NCBI GenBank assembly: GCA_030448125.1
Contig: JAUJNO010000001.1
Location: 463,134-519,209 of the forward strand
Direction of reading: 5' to 3'
Length of the DNA: 56,076 bases
Source of the DNA: Rubrobacteraceae bacterium
Lineage (GTDB): Bacteria > Actinomycetota > Rubrobacteria > Rubrobacterales > Rubrobacteraceae
Shown: piece after piece, positions 8,010 through 16,047 of the stretch
How the letters are laid out: every line of letters starts with the position of its first letter
How positions within the stretch are numbered: position 1 is the first letter of the stretch
Notes under the pieces: model-generated
What the model saw: the letters and a program-made list of their open reading frames with translations, nothing else
Database searches by the model: none
Told to the model about the DNA's origin: nothing
Made by a program: the position numbers and the translations under genes

Positions 8010-8606
8010 ATGGTTATAGATCCGGACACCCTGGACCCACAGGCTTGCTACAAGCTGCTTATAGGATCGGTCGTCCCTCGCCCCATAGCCTGGACCTCCA
8101 CGGTGAGCCGGGATGGCGTGCGCAACCTGGCGCCCTTCAGCTTCTTCACCGTCGCCTCTCGCCAACCGCCGATGCTCTGCATAAGCGTCGGACCGCGGCC
8201 GGAGGGAGATCTGGACAAAGACACCTTAAGTAACATCGAGCAGACGGGGGAGTTCGTCATAAACATCGTCTCCCTATCCCTCTCGAACACTATGTTCGAG
8301 TCCTCCAAGAACCACCCGCCCGAGGCCGACGAGTTCGAGAAGGCGGGACTCACCCCGGCCCCCTGCGAGGTCGTCGGGGCCCCGCGGGTAGAGGAGGCGG
8401 GCGTGAGCATGGAGTGTCTCCTGGACCGAATACTCCCCTTGGGCACCGACAGCCTCGTCATAGGTAAGTTGGTCCGCTTCCACGTTCGGGACGAACTCTA
8501 CGAGAACGGCCGCATCGACGTGTCTGGCCTCGACCCTTTGGGCCGCCTCGCCGGCAACTACACGAAGGTGGAGACCATCTTCGATTTGCCCGCGGACGAT
8601 TTCTGA
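8010..8606 (+). CDS. flavin reductase family protein (FMN-binding split barrel)
   Basis: A 198-residue soluble protein of the flavin reductase-like split-barrel family. The typical N-terminal signature is present (YKLLIGSVVPRPIAWTSTVS, then NLAPFSFFTVASRQPPML) and the ESSKNHPPEADEFEKAGL region that closes the flavin pocket. Family members reduce free FMN with NAD(P)H or act as flavin-bound oxidoreductases. The ATG directly abuts the stop of the XRE-cupin regulator, so this is the regulator's immediate operon partner and may be part of the same redox response. The substrate is unknown. Confidence 0.85.
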   Translation: MVIDPDTLDPQACYKLLIGSVVPRPIAWTSTVSRDGVRNLAPFSFFTVASRQPPMLCISVGPRPEGDLDKDTLSNIEQTGEFVINIVSLSLSNTMFESSKNHPPEADEFEKAGLTPAPCEVVGAPRVEEAGVSMECLLDRILPLGTDSLVIGKLVRFHVRDELYENGRIDVSGLDPLGRLAGNYTKVETIFDLPADDF

Positions 8607-8677
8607 TCGTTATGACCGCTCTGGTAGCCGGGTAAGTAGACGACCGTAAGACCTAACAAGCCGTCGAGGAGGAGAGT

Positions 8678-9019
8678 ATGTCGGAGGAGAATGTGGACAA
8701 GGTAAAGGATGATCAGACGCCGCAGGGCCAGATGGGGCAGCGGTACCTGGCGTCGGGCGAGTCGGTCTCGATGCGCCTGTGGGAGAACGAGCAACCCGGC
8801 GAGCCCAAGCCCGAGGCCGCGCGAGAGTACGAGACCGTGGGGTACGTGCTCGCGGGGCGAGCCGAGCTGCACCTGGAGGGTGAGGAGATCCCGCTGGCGA
8901 CCGGCGACTCCTGGCTGGTCCCCAAAGGCGCTACGCACACCTACAATATCCTGGAGACCTTCACCGCGGTCGAGGCGACCAGCCCGCCCGCCGAGGTCGG
9001 CAACCGGGACGAACCTTGA
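8678..9019 (+). CDS. small cupin-domain protein
   Basis: A 113-residue single-domain cupin. The first cupin motif region (YETVGYVLAGRAELHLEGEE) and the second (PLATGDSWLVPKGATHTYNI) are both visible, with the His of motif two retained, so metal or small-ligand binding is possible. A strong GAGGAGGAG ribosome binding site precedes ATG 8678. It lies 71 bases after the flavin reductase and may be the third gene of the XRE-cupin operon. The biochemical role is not known. Confidence 0.8.
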   Translation: MSEENVDKVKDDQTPQGQMGQRYLASGESVSMRLWENEQPGEPKPEAAREYETVGYVLAGRAELHLEGEEIPLATGDSWLVPKGATHTYNILETFTAVEATSPPAEVGNRDEP

Positions 9020-9062
9020 GGGTGGCCGGTTTCTCGGCCCTCGCTTCCTGCCGGCAGCGGTC

Positions 9063-10808
9063 CTAAGCGGCGAACTGGGACTCGTAGAGCCGGCGGTAGG
9101 CCGAGGGCCTGGCGAGTAGCTCCTCGTGGGTGCCTTCCTCGATGACGCGGCCTTCTCCCATGACCAGTATGCGGTCGGCGCGGCGGACGGTCGAGAGGCG
9201 GTGGGCGATGACTATGCTGGTACGCCCGGCGAGGAGCCTGTCGAGGGCGGCCTCTATCCTCGCTTCGGTGGCGAGGTCCACGCTGCTCGTCGCCTCGTCG
9301 AGCACGAGGAGCTTTGGGTCGGCGAGCAGGGCGCGGGCGAAAGCGACGAGCTGGCGCTCCCCGGCGGAGAGCCGACCGCCACGCTCCCTCACCTGCGTCT
9401 CGTAGCCCTCCGGGAAGCGCCGGATGAAATCGTCGGCCCCGACCGTCTCCGCGGCGGCGATTATCTCCTCGTCGGCGGCGTCCGGGCGGCCGTAGCGGAT
9501 GTTGTCCTTTATGGCGCCGGTGAAGAGGAAGGTGTCTTGCAGGACCACGCCCATATGGCGGCGCAACGAAGAGCCGCGGACGGCGCGCAGGTCCTGGCCG
9601 TCGATGCGGACCTCGCCTTCGGTCGGGTCGTGGAAGCGGCTGAGGAGCTTGACGATGGTGCTCTTCCCCGCGCCCGTCTCGCCGACGATGGCCAGGGTTT
9701 CCCCGGGTCTTATGCGGAAGCTCACGTCTTGCAGCACCGCGTCCTCGTTGTAGGCGAAGCTTACCCGGTCGAACTCCACGTCGCCGCGCAGGTCACGCAG
9801 GTCCTTCGCATCCCGCGAGTCGGCGCGGTCGGACTCGGTGTCGAGGACGGCGAAGACCTTCTCCAAAGAAGCGAGGGTGCTCTGGAGGTCGCTGTAGAGC
9901 TGGCTTAGCTGCTGGATAGGCTGGAAGAACATGTTGAGGAGGCCGACGAACGCCACTAGCTCGCCGACGGACATCTCTCCGGCGACCACCCGGAAGCCGC
10001 CGTAGAGCAGGACGACGGCGAGGCCAACGGAGCCCAAAAGCTCGACGCCGGGGAAGTACACGGCGCTCAGGAGCGTGGCCCGTGCGTTGGCGCGGCGGTA
10101 GGCGCGGTTTCGCTCGTCGAACCGGCTGGAGCTCCTCCTCTCGCCGGTGAAGGCCTGGACGACGCGCAGGCCGGAGACGTTCTCTTGGAGGTGGGCCGCG
10201 ACCTCGGCCACGGCCTCGCGGGCGGCGCGGTAGGCCTTCCAGCTCTCCATGCGAAAGAGGGCCGTGCCCACGACCATGACGGGGAGGATGGAGACCGTGG
10301 CGAGCGCCAGGCGCCAGTCCACGAAGAAAATGGCGATAAAGACGCCTATCAAGGTCAGCCCGTTCTTGACCAGGTTCTGGACACCGTCGTTGAGGAGGTT
10401 GTTGAAGTTCTCGATGTCGTTCGTGAGGCGGGAGATGATCCAACCGGCCTTCTGCTCGGAGTAGAACTGCAGAGAGAGGGACTGCAGGTGCCCGAAGAGG
10501 GCGTTCCTGATGTCCAGGATCATGTGCTGCCCGACCCACCCCATCCCGATCGTCTGGACGTAGCTGAAGACCCACGTCAGGACGTTGACGCCGACGTAGA
10601 CGGCGACCATCGCGTAGATCACGGCCAGGCTGCCCGCCACGAGCCCCTCGTCTATGGCGTACCCGATGATGAGCGGCTCCGAGAGGCTCGCCGCCGTGAC
10701 CAGCACCGTGACGAGCCCGAGGACCAGAAGCCGCGCCTTGTAGGGCGCCGCGAACGTGAAGAGACGCAGCAGCGGGAAGCCGAGCAGGTAAGACTTCAAG
10801 CGCCTCAC
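9063..10808 (-). CDS. ABC exporter half-transporter (catalytic-site subunit)
   Basis: A 581-residue type IV ABC exporter: six-helix transmembrane domain (about residues 1-325) followed by an ATPase domain. Visible are Walker A GETGAGKST, Q-loop VVLQDTFLF, Walker B LLVLDEATSSVD with the catalytic Glu, and H-loop IVIAHRLSTV. The signature is LSAGERQ rather than LSGGQ. Its start overlaps the stop of the upstream partner by four bases, indicating a heterodimer. The degenerate signature here and the Asp in the partner's Walker B predict one active and one degenerate ATP site. The substrate (drug, lipid or peptide) cannot be deduced. Confidence 0.92.
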   Translation of the reverse strand: MRRLKSYLLGFPLLRLFTFAAPYKARLLVLGLVTVLVTAASLSEPLIIGYAIDEGLVAGSLAVIYAMVAVYVGVNVLTWVFSYVQTIGMGWVGQHMILDIRNALFGHLQSLSLQFYSEQKAGWIISRLTNDIENFNNLLNDGVQNLVKNGLTLIGVFIAIFFVDWRLALATVSILPVMVVGTALFRMESWKAYRAAREAVAEVAAHLQENVSGLRVVQAFTGERRSSSRFDERNRAYRRANARATLLSAVYFPGVELLGSVGLAVVLLYGGFRVVAGEMSVGELVAFVGLLNMFFQPIQQLSQLYSDLQSTLASLEKVFAVLDTESDRADSRDAKDLRDLRGDVEFDRVSFAYNEDAVLQDVSFRIRPGETLAIVGETGAGKSTIVKLLSRFHDPTEGEVRIDGQDLRAVRGSSLRRHMGVVLQDTFLFTGAIKDNIRYGRPDAADEEIIAAAETVGADDFIRRFPEGYETQVRERGGRLSAGERQLVAFARALLADPKLLVLDEATSSVDLATEARIEAALDRLLAGRTSIVIAHRLSTVRRADRILVMGEGRVIEEGTHEELLARPSAYRRLYESQFAA

Positions 10809-12580
10809 GCCGGCATTCTCTCTTCGCCTGCCTCCCGGCCTTCCCCGTCGTAGAGGGCGTGGTAGCGGTCACGGCGGCGCAGAAGCTCCTCGTGCGTCCC
10901 GGCCTCCACGACGCGGCCCCTCTCAAGGACGACGATGCGGTCGGCGAGGAGTATCGTCGAGAGCCGGTGGGCGACGATAAAGGTCGTCCGTCCCTTCGAC
11001 TCCCGTAGGGTACCCCGCAAGGCTTCCTGTATAGACTTCTCCGTCTCGGCGTCCACGCTGCTGGTTGCGTCGTCGAGTATGAGTATCTTCGGGTCCTTGA
11101 TGAGGGCCCGCGCTATGGCGACCCTCTGCTTCTGGCCGCCGGAGAGGGTGATGCCCCACTCGCCCACGAGAGTGTCGTAACCCTCGGGGAAGGCCAGGAT
11201 CTGGCCGTGAATCCCCGCTACCTTCGCCGCCTTCTCGACCTCCTCCCGCGTCGCGTCCGGGTTTCCGAAGGTTATGTTGTCCCGAACCGTCTCCGAGAAG
11301 AGGAACGTCTCCTGCGGCACTATCCCCACGTTCCGCCGGAGCTCCTCGGGGTCGATCTCCTTGACGTCCGCTCCACCGACGGAGACCGTGCCCCCGTCGG
11401 GGTCGTAGAAGCGGGGGACGAGGGAGAGCAGGGTGGATTTCCCCGACCCCGTGGCGCCGACCACCGCCACCGCCTCCCCCGGCTCTACCCGCAGGTTTAC
11501 GCCCTCGAGGACCGGCTCGCCGCTACCACCGCCCTCGTCGTAGGAGAAGGAGACGTCCCGGAACTCGACGGCGGGGGCGGCTTCGGGGAACGGTTTGGGG
11601 TGTTTCGGTGGGAGGACTTCGGGCTCCGAGTCCAGGATCTCGAACACCCTCTCGCAGGCGGCCAGAGCCCTCTGGCCCTGGTCTATGACCATCCCGAAGC
11701 CCTGCATCGGCCAGACGAGCTGCATGAGGTAGAGCTGGAAAAGGGCGAACTCGCCCACGCTCAGCGTTCCCTCCACCACAGCCTTGCCGCCGAAGAGTAT
11801 GAGGATGGCGACGGAGGTCGCGGGCAGGAAGCTCATCCCCGGTATGTAGAATGCCCGCAGTCCCCGGGCGGCCAGCGTCTCATTCAGGACGCCCTCGGCC
11901 CGGTCCCCGAAGCGATCCGTCTCGAAAGGCTCGCGGGAGAAGCTCTTCACGACCCGGATGCCGGAGACGTTCTCCTGAACGACCGTCGTCACGTCGGCGA
12001 GCTTCTGCTGAACGGAGCGGAAGATCGGGTGGACCTTGCCGGCGAAGCGCCACGCCGCGAACGCGAGTAACGGCATCGGGCTCAAGACGATGAGGGCGAG
12101 CGGCGCGTTCAGGTACAACAGCGCCGCCGAGACCACGACGAGCGTGAGCAAGCTTATAAAGAGCTGAAACACCCCCCAGCCGACGAAGAACCGGACCACC
12201 CGCAGGTCGTTCGTCGCCCGCGAGACCAGCTCTCCGGTCGAGGCTTTATCGTAGAAGCCGTGGTGTAAGGAGAGCATCTTCTCGAAGAGCGCCTTGCGCA
12301 GCCGGTATTCGACGACGTGCCCGAGGTAGTTCGTCGCGTAGCGCCGCCCGAAGCCGAAGAGGAAGCGCAAGAGCGCCAGCCCGAGGATGCCGGCGGCCAA
12401 AGTCCATAGCAGGTCCGGTCGCCCCTGTCCCTCGGGCGGGAACGCCTGGTCGATCCCCACCTTGACCAGCCACGGTATCGCTAAGCCTGCAAGCGTAACG
12501 CCTATGGCGCACGCGAATCCCAGAACCAGCAAGTACCGCCGACCCTGCGTAAACCACATCAACCTGTAAAACGTCTTCAA
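10805..12580 (-). CDS. ABC exporter half-transporter (degenerate-site subunit)
   Basis: A 591-residue type IV ABC exporter subunit, first gene of a two-gene operon with the downstream half-transporter. The transmembrane domain is followed by an ATPase domain with Walker A GATGSGKST, Q-loop IVPQETFLF, canonical signature LSGGQKQ, and Walker B ILILDDATSSVD in which Asp replaces the catalytic Glu. In characterised heterodimeric exporters this Asp marks the degenerate site, while the canonical LSGGQ completes the partner's active site. Start MKTFYRLMWF is at the beginning of the first cytoplasmic helix, as usual. Confidence 0.92.
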   Translation of the reverse strand: MKTFYRLMWFTQGRRYLLVLGFACAIGVTLAGLAIPWLVKVGIDQAFPPEGQGRPDLLWTLAAGILGLALLRFLFGFGRRYATNYLGHVVEYRLRKALFEKMLSLHHGFYDKASTGELVSRATNDLRVVRFFVGWGVFQLFISLLTLVVVSAALLYLNAPLALIVLSPMPLLAFAAWRFAGKVHPIFRSVQQKLADVTTVVQENVSGIRVVKSFSREPFETDRFGDRAEGVLNETLAARGLRAFYIPGMSFLPATSVAILILFGGKAVVEGTLSVGEFALFQLYLMQLVWPMQGFGMVIDQGQRALAACERVFEILDSEPEVLPPKHPKPFPEAAPAVEFRDVSFSYDEGGGSGEPVLEGVNLRVEPGEAVAVVGATGSGKSTLLSLVPRFYDPDGGTVSVGGADVKEIDPEELRRNVGIVPQETFLFSETVRDNITFGNPDATREEVEKAAKVAGIHGQILAFPEGYDTLVGEWGITLSGGQKQRVAIARALIKDPKILILDDATSSVDAETEKSIQEALRGTLRESKGRTTFIVAHRLSTILLADRIVVLERGRVVEAGTHEELLRRRDRYHALYDGEGREAGEERMPA

Positions 12581-12916
12581 AGACCCGTCGCTTCTAAAAA
12601 TAGTTGCTTATACACCGGAAACGGCAGCGAGCTCGACCCCGCCGGCCGCAACGCACAATTGATTCTATACCTCCTCTCCCATAGGACAACCGGCGGCGCG
12701 GCGCGAGGACCCGAGGGGTAGACTTCATCCGTCGGCGGATGTGGGCGGGAGGAGGACTTTGGACGTAACGCCGCAGTTCGACAGCCTCGTGCGGCGTCCT
12801 TTCGTCTCTCTTTGGGGGCCAATCCCAGAAGGTTTTCTGGGCGAGGTGCCCCGTCTGGATGCGCAAGGAGCTGTCGAGGTAGAGCTGGCGGGTCGACCAG
12901 CCAATAACGTCTATAC
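12581..12916. other. 336-bp gap, nothing recognised
   Basis: This stretch lies between the start of the ABC exporter operon and the end of the broken osmC gene. Frames are open on both strands but show no family resemblance and no good ribosome binding site. The promoter of the ABC operon must lie near its left end, around 12590-12670, where AT content rises. Confidence 0.4.
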
Positions 12917-13123
12917 TTACTCGCGCACCCACTCGGTCTTCAGGTTCGGCGGCTGGGTAAGAGTCTGCATGACGACGCAGTATTGCTCGGTCTTTTCGCG
13001 CAGTAAGTCGAGTTGTTCGGCGGTCGCCTCGGGGGCCTCTATCTTCAGGATCAGGCGGACGTTCTCGAAGCCGACCGGGGCTTCTTTGGAGATGCCTAAA
13101 GTGCCGGTGAGGTCGAGGGTGTA
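12917..13123 (-). pseudogene. osmC-family gene, C-terminal half only
   Basis: The frame reads TLDLTGTLGISKEAPVGF and continues through EKTEQYCVVMQTLTQPP, which is the second half of an OsmC/Ohr-like peroxide-reducing protein, including its second catalytic-pair cysteine (YCVV). The first half, with the first cysteine, is absent. The frame runs on to a chance ATG at 13135 next to a 40-bp palindrome. The missing N-terminal half is found on the same strand at 34585-34851, so this is probably one gene split by a large insertion with loss of roughly a dozen codons at the junction. Confidence 0.75.
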
Positions 13124-13129
13124 GGGACT

Positions 13130-13169
13130 ATGCATCGAAGATCGTAGTCGACTACGATCTTCGATGCAT
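13130..13169. repeat. perfect 40-bp palindrome
   Basis: The two 20-base halves are exact reverse complements, with ATGCATCGAAG at the outer edge and GTCGAC at the centre. TTTT follows directly at 13170-13173 on the plus strand, so it could act as a terminator in that direction, but no plus-strand gene leads into it. It lies exactly at the broken edge of osmC. The 12-mer CGAAGATCGTAG inside it also occurs at the start of the nearby IS630 transposase (about 14580). Confidence 0.85.
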
Positions 13170-13275
13170 TTTTAGATATTGTGCGCGAAATCTAGGTCAA
13201 ATGCCCTTGCGCAGAGAAGCCCAAGCCGCTAGTGCTCGCTGTTACACTAGATGGCGGTGTATGGGGAAGGAAAGA

Positions 13276-13296
13276 CACTAGAAGCCATCTCATAAA
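13276..13296. repeat. left terminal inverted repeat of the IS5-like element
   Basis: This 21-base sequence is the exact reverse complement of 14125-14145. It overlaps the last codons of the transposase frame. Confidence 0.85.
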
Positions 13297-14093
13297 CACT
13301 TTCTGAGCAGAATAACGATACATCCGATCTGCACCAGACCCAGGAAGTTCTCGTCCTTGTATTCGTAACGAACGACCAATCTCCTAAAATTCTGTAGCCA
13401 GGCGAAGAGCCTCTCGATCTTCCATCTCCTCTTGTAGCGACGAAGCTTGCGTCCGTCCTGGGTCTTTTTCTTCTTTCTGTTCTTGCGGTGAGGAGCTAGC
13501 ATCTCGATGCCCTGTTCGAGCAGAGCCTCATCCAAAGGGTCTGAATCGTAAGCCTTGTCCTCGATCAGACGCTTTGACTTCTCTTTTAGAGAGCTACTTG
13601 CCAGAGTCGCCTCAACAAGGGTGATCTCCTCGTGCGGTGAAGCACTCTGCGTGTGGACGGCGAGAGGAACAGAAGAGCCGTCTGAAAACGCCATGATCTT
13701 CGTACCCTTGCCCCGCTTGGTCTTTCCAACACACACCCCCCTTTTTTTGGCCACCACGAATGTGCCGTCCACGTAGCACTCCGAGAGGTCTATCTCCCCG
13801 CGCTCTTCGAGGTCCTCGGCCAACGCTTCGAGTGCGGCGCCCAGAACTCCTTGCTCGATCCACTTCTAAAAGCGTCGGTGGCAAGTCTGGTAGGGCGGGT
13901 AACGTTCCGGGAGATCCTTCTAGAGAGCGCCAGTGCGAAGTATCCAGAGAACGCCATTTAGGACGTCGCGAGGATCTCGCCAGGGTCTGCCTCGTCCATC
14001 TTCTCTTCGAGGTGGATTTGGGATGAGAGGCTCCAACACCTCCCACTGCTTGTCGGTGAGGTCTATACTCTGCTTCTCCCGCTGAAAGGACAT
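13290..14093 (-). pseudogene. IS5-family DDE transposase with two amber codons
   Basis: The frame from ATG 14093 to 13290 is exactly 268 codons and encodes a complete IS5-like (IS427-type) transposase: N-terminal DNA-binding part (SIDLTDKQWEVLEPLIPNPP), then the DDE core with [25 protein letters not shown] and [20 protein letters not shown]. Two in-frame TAG codons interrupt it, at codon 58 (position 13920-13922, where Trp is expected in GALW) and codon 76 (13866-13868, where Gln is expected in RRFQKW). There is no frameshift. The enzyme should be non-functional unless amber is suppressed. Confidence 0.85.
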
Positions 14094-14124
14094 ATGGCGG
14101 AGCCACTATATCCTCACTTCCACA

Positions 14125-14145
14125 TTTATGAGATGGCTTCTAGTG
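14125..14145. repeat. right terminal inverted repeat of the IS5-like element
   Basis: Exact reverse complement of 13276-13296; it marks the transposase-promoter end of the element. Confidence 0.85.
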
Positions 14146-14605
14146 ATAGTACCCTGAGAAGGCGTGCCAAAGTAGCCCGGATGGTCTCCCCCGAGACCCG
14201 CCTTTCGACGAGCCCCTCCTCGAAGCACACCTCGGCGGCCATCGCGAGCGTCCAGAGGCTAGTGTCCCTGCCGATCTCCCTCGGGGAGCGGTGGAGCATC
14301 TCCCTCACGGTCTCGGCGCTCTTCTCGTCGAAGGCGGCGTGGCAGGTCCGCTTGGGTCGCGAGGAGCCCGCCTCCAGAGCGCCCAGGCCACGCTCGTTGA
14401 AGGCGTGGATGGCGTTTCGCACCGTCTGGGAGCCGCATCCCAAACTCGCAGCGATCTTGGGCGGGGACTGCCCGCGAGAACTCGCCAGAAGTATCTGGCT
14501 CCGGCGCAGGACGAAAGCGTCTTTGGAGCGTAGCCCGGCTTCCAAAGCCTTGCGCTCCTCTTGCGAAAATAAACGTACGAAGATCGTAGGTTTAATGAGA
14601 ACCAC
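14146..14605 (-). pseudogene. IS630-family transposase, N-terminal part
   Basis: The frame begins MVLIKPTIFVRLF and carries the helix-turn-helix region typical of IS630 transposases (RRSQILLASSRGQSPPKIAASLGCGSQTVRNAIHAFNERG, in part) up to SGETIRATLARL. The DDE catalytic half is missing: the frame ends where the IS5-like element begins. The continuation is not found on the far side of that element, so the gene was already truncated or lost DNA during insertion. Confidence 0.75.
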
Positions 14606-14727
14606 TATAGCTCATCACACAACCTACTCTGGTAATGCACCAGGAGGGAGACCCCATGCATAGTGGCCCTATTCGTGCAGGTGGACAAGCTCGTGGGCGG
14701 CGACGTCAGAACGAAAATCTGATAGCC

Positions 14728-14760
14728 GTAAAGCTTTCTTAACGTTTCCTTTACCGAAAA
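14728..14760 (+). promoter_or_regulatory. Pho-box-like 11-nt direct repeats upstream of satP-like gene
   Basis: Three 11-base units in phase, the clearest being TTAACGTTTCC followed directly by TTTACCGAAAA. They match the repeats at 32717-32760 and 33734-33777 in sequence, phasing, strand and distance (86 bases) to the next plus-strand start. The pattern TTWACC-N5 resembles PhoP/PhoB-type binding sites. Confidence 0.55.
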
Positions 14761-14846
14761 ACCGCGACAGCTTGCCCGGCGGCAACACTCACGGGGGACA
14801 ATGATGTTGCTGCATCGTAGGGGTATAGGCCAGTAAAGGAGGAAAC

Positions 14847-15533
14847 ATGGCCGAGCAGCAAGTAAACGAAAACCAGGTGCGGGCTGTCCTGCAGCCGATA
14901 GCGGCGCCTTCTATCCTGGGTCTCTATGCCTTCGCCGGATCTACCTTCATAGTCTCCGCACATCTGGCCGGCTGGTACGGCGGTCCCGACACCCCGCTTT
15001 ACCTGTTGCCGTTCGCCGCCGTCTTCGGCGGGATCGCCCAGTTCGCGGCGGGGATGTGGGCGTACAAAGCCCGCGACGCCATAGCCACGGCGATGCACGG
15101 GATGTGGGGCTCCTTCTGGATCGGCTTCGGTCTCCTCGAGCTCTTGACCGCCGCCGGCACGATCCCCCCTAACGAGGGAGCCTTCCCCGCGTTCGGCTAC
15201 TGGTTCATAGCGCTGGCCGCCATCACGCTCATGGGCACCATAGCGGCCGCAGCCGAGAACCTGGCGCTAACGTCGGTGCTGGGCACTCTTACCGCGGGGG
15301 CGGTCGCCGCCGCGGTAGCAGAGCTTATCGGCAGCTCTCCGGGCCAGGGCTGGACCGCGATCGCCGGCTACACGTTCATGATCTCGGCGGTCCTGGCCTG
15401 GTACACGGCGAGCGCCCTGATGTTCGAGGGTGTGGGTCGCCCGATCCTGCCGGTCGGCATGACAAGGCAGGCCCAGCAGGAGCCCGCGGTCGCCCCGGGC
15501 GCCGGCGAGCCGGGCGTCGCGAAGGGCCAGTAA
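14847..15533 (+). CDS. GPR1/FUN34/YaaH family monocarboxylate transporter (SatP-like)
   Basis: A 228-residue inner-membrane protein with six hydrophobic spans. The N-terminal PSILGLYAFAGSTFIVSAHLAGW segment (in part) corresponds to the family's NPAPLGL-type signature. Characterised members (SatP/YaaH) move acetate and succinate with protons. The gene has a good AAAGGAGGAAAC ribosome binding site, a Pho-box-like repeat upstream and a hairpin after its stop. It stands 0.9 kb before the formate dehydrogenase operon, so uptake of formate or another small carboxylate for that enzyme is a reasonable guess, not shown by sequence. Confidence 0.88.
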   Translation: MAEQQVNENQVRAVLQPIAAPSILGLYAFAGSTFIVSAHLAGWYGGPDTPLYLLPFAAVFGGIAQFAAGMWAYKARDAIATAMHGMWGSFWIGFGLLELLTAAGTIPPNEGAFPAFGYWFIALAAITLMGTIAAAAENLALTSVLGTLTAGAVAAAVAELIGSSPGQGWTAIAGYTFMISAVLAWYTASALMFEGVGRPILPVGMTRQAQQEPAVAPGAGEPGVAKGQ

Positions 15534-15552
15534 TAATTGGGGAAAGGAGGAA

Positions 15553-15579
15553 GAGGGGGTGGTGCGCTGCCACCCCCTC
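15553..15579 (+). terminator. hairpin terminator after satP-like gene
   Basis: Ten-base perfect arms GAGGGGGTGG and CCACCCCCTC surround a 7-base loop, 20 bases after the stop codon. No T-run follows, so termination may be partial. Confidence 0.6.
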
Positions 15580-15634
15580 CGACTCGTATGAGCAGCGGCG
15601 CGGCAAGTCGAGGAGTAGCCGCAGCAAAAGGAGC

Positions 15635-15889
15635 GTGATAGTCAGCACGGCAGCAGATCGGAGGTGGCCCCGCGACCGGGGCGGAGCGTTAGGGGAAGAG
15701 TACGCAGACTATGTGGTCCGCGACCCCGCAGGGCGCAAGATCGGGCGCGTAAAGGAGTTCTTCACGAACGCACGCGGCGAGCCTGAGTACATCATGGTAA
15801 GGGTGGGTCTCTTCGGGATGAGGTCCGTCCTGATCCCCGTGGGATTCGTCTCGGTCGACGAGGGGCAGCGAATCCTTACGCTGCATTAG
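15635..15889 (+). CDS. PRC-barrel domain protein
   Basis: An 84-residue protein from GTG 15635. The sequence YADYVVRDPAGRKIGRVKEFF followed by EPEYIMVRVGLFGMRSVLIPVGFVSVDEGQRIL is a PRC-barrel, a small beta-barrel found in RimM, photosynthetic reaction centre H subunits and many stress-related actinobacterial proteins. The first twenty residues are charged and probably disordered. It lies between the SatP-like transporter and the formate dehydrogenase operon; a functional link to either is not evident. Confidence 0.75.
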   Translation: MIVSTAADRRWPRDRGGALGEEYADYVVRDPAGRKIGRVKEFFTNARGEPEYIMVRVGLFGMRSVLIPVGFVSVDEGQRILTLH

Positions 15890-15905
15890 GGTCGATGACC
15901 CATCT

Positions 15906-15938
15906 ATCTCTGTACACAGATACACGTAAAACTTACGT
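15906..15938. promoter_or_regulatory. twin inverted repeats upstream of the formate dehydrogenase operon
   Basis: Two palindromes lie two bases apart in an AT-rich patch: ATCTCTGTACACAGAT (one mismatch) at 15906-15921 and ACGTAA-AAC-TTACGT (perfect) at 15924-15938. They are 110 bases before the first operon gene and are good candidates for a regulator's operator or for the operon promoter region. Confidence 0.45.
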
Positions 15939-16047
15939 CTAAGCCGGAGCTTGAGATAACCGGAGGAGAACGCTCGTGTAGCTAAGCAAAGTGCCGAGGA
16001 GCTGCCTCATAACGCCTGACAAGCCGGAGCATCAAAGGAGGAGAAAG

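Larger units (their letters stand above)
13276..14145 (-). mobile_element. IS5-like insertion sequence, complete ends, dead transposase
   Basis: An 870-bp segment is bounded by perfect 21-base inverted repeats (CACTAGAAGCC... at 13276-13296 and its complement at 14125-14145). If the element proper starts at GAAGCC, the flanking TA on each side would be the target duplication. One minus-strand transposase frame fills it (13290-14093). It has landed at the 3' edge of an IS630-family remnant, so the two elements are nested. Confidence 0.8.

Noticed and set aside
13130..13173. 40-bp palindrome as an ordinary intrinsic terminator
   Set aside because: The T-run favours plus-strand termination, but the flanking genes are on the minus strand, the stem is not GC-rich, and a spacerless perfect palindrome is atypical.
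13866..13922. Pyrrolysine or amber recoding in the IS5-like transposase
   Set aside because: The two TAGs replace Trp and Gln, not a common residue, and no recoding signal is seen; simple nonsense mutations are more likely.
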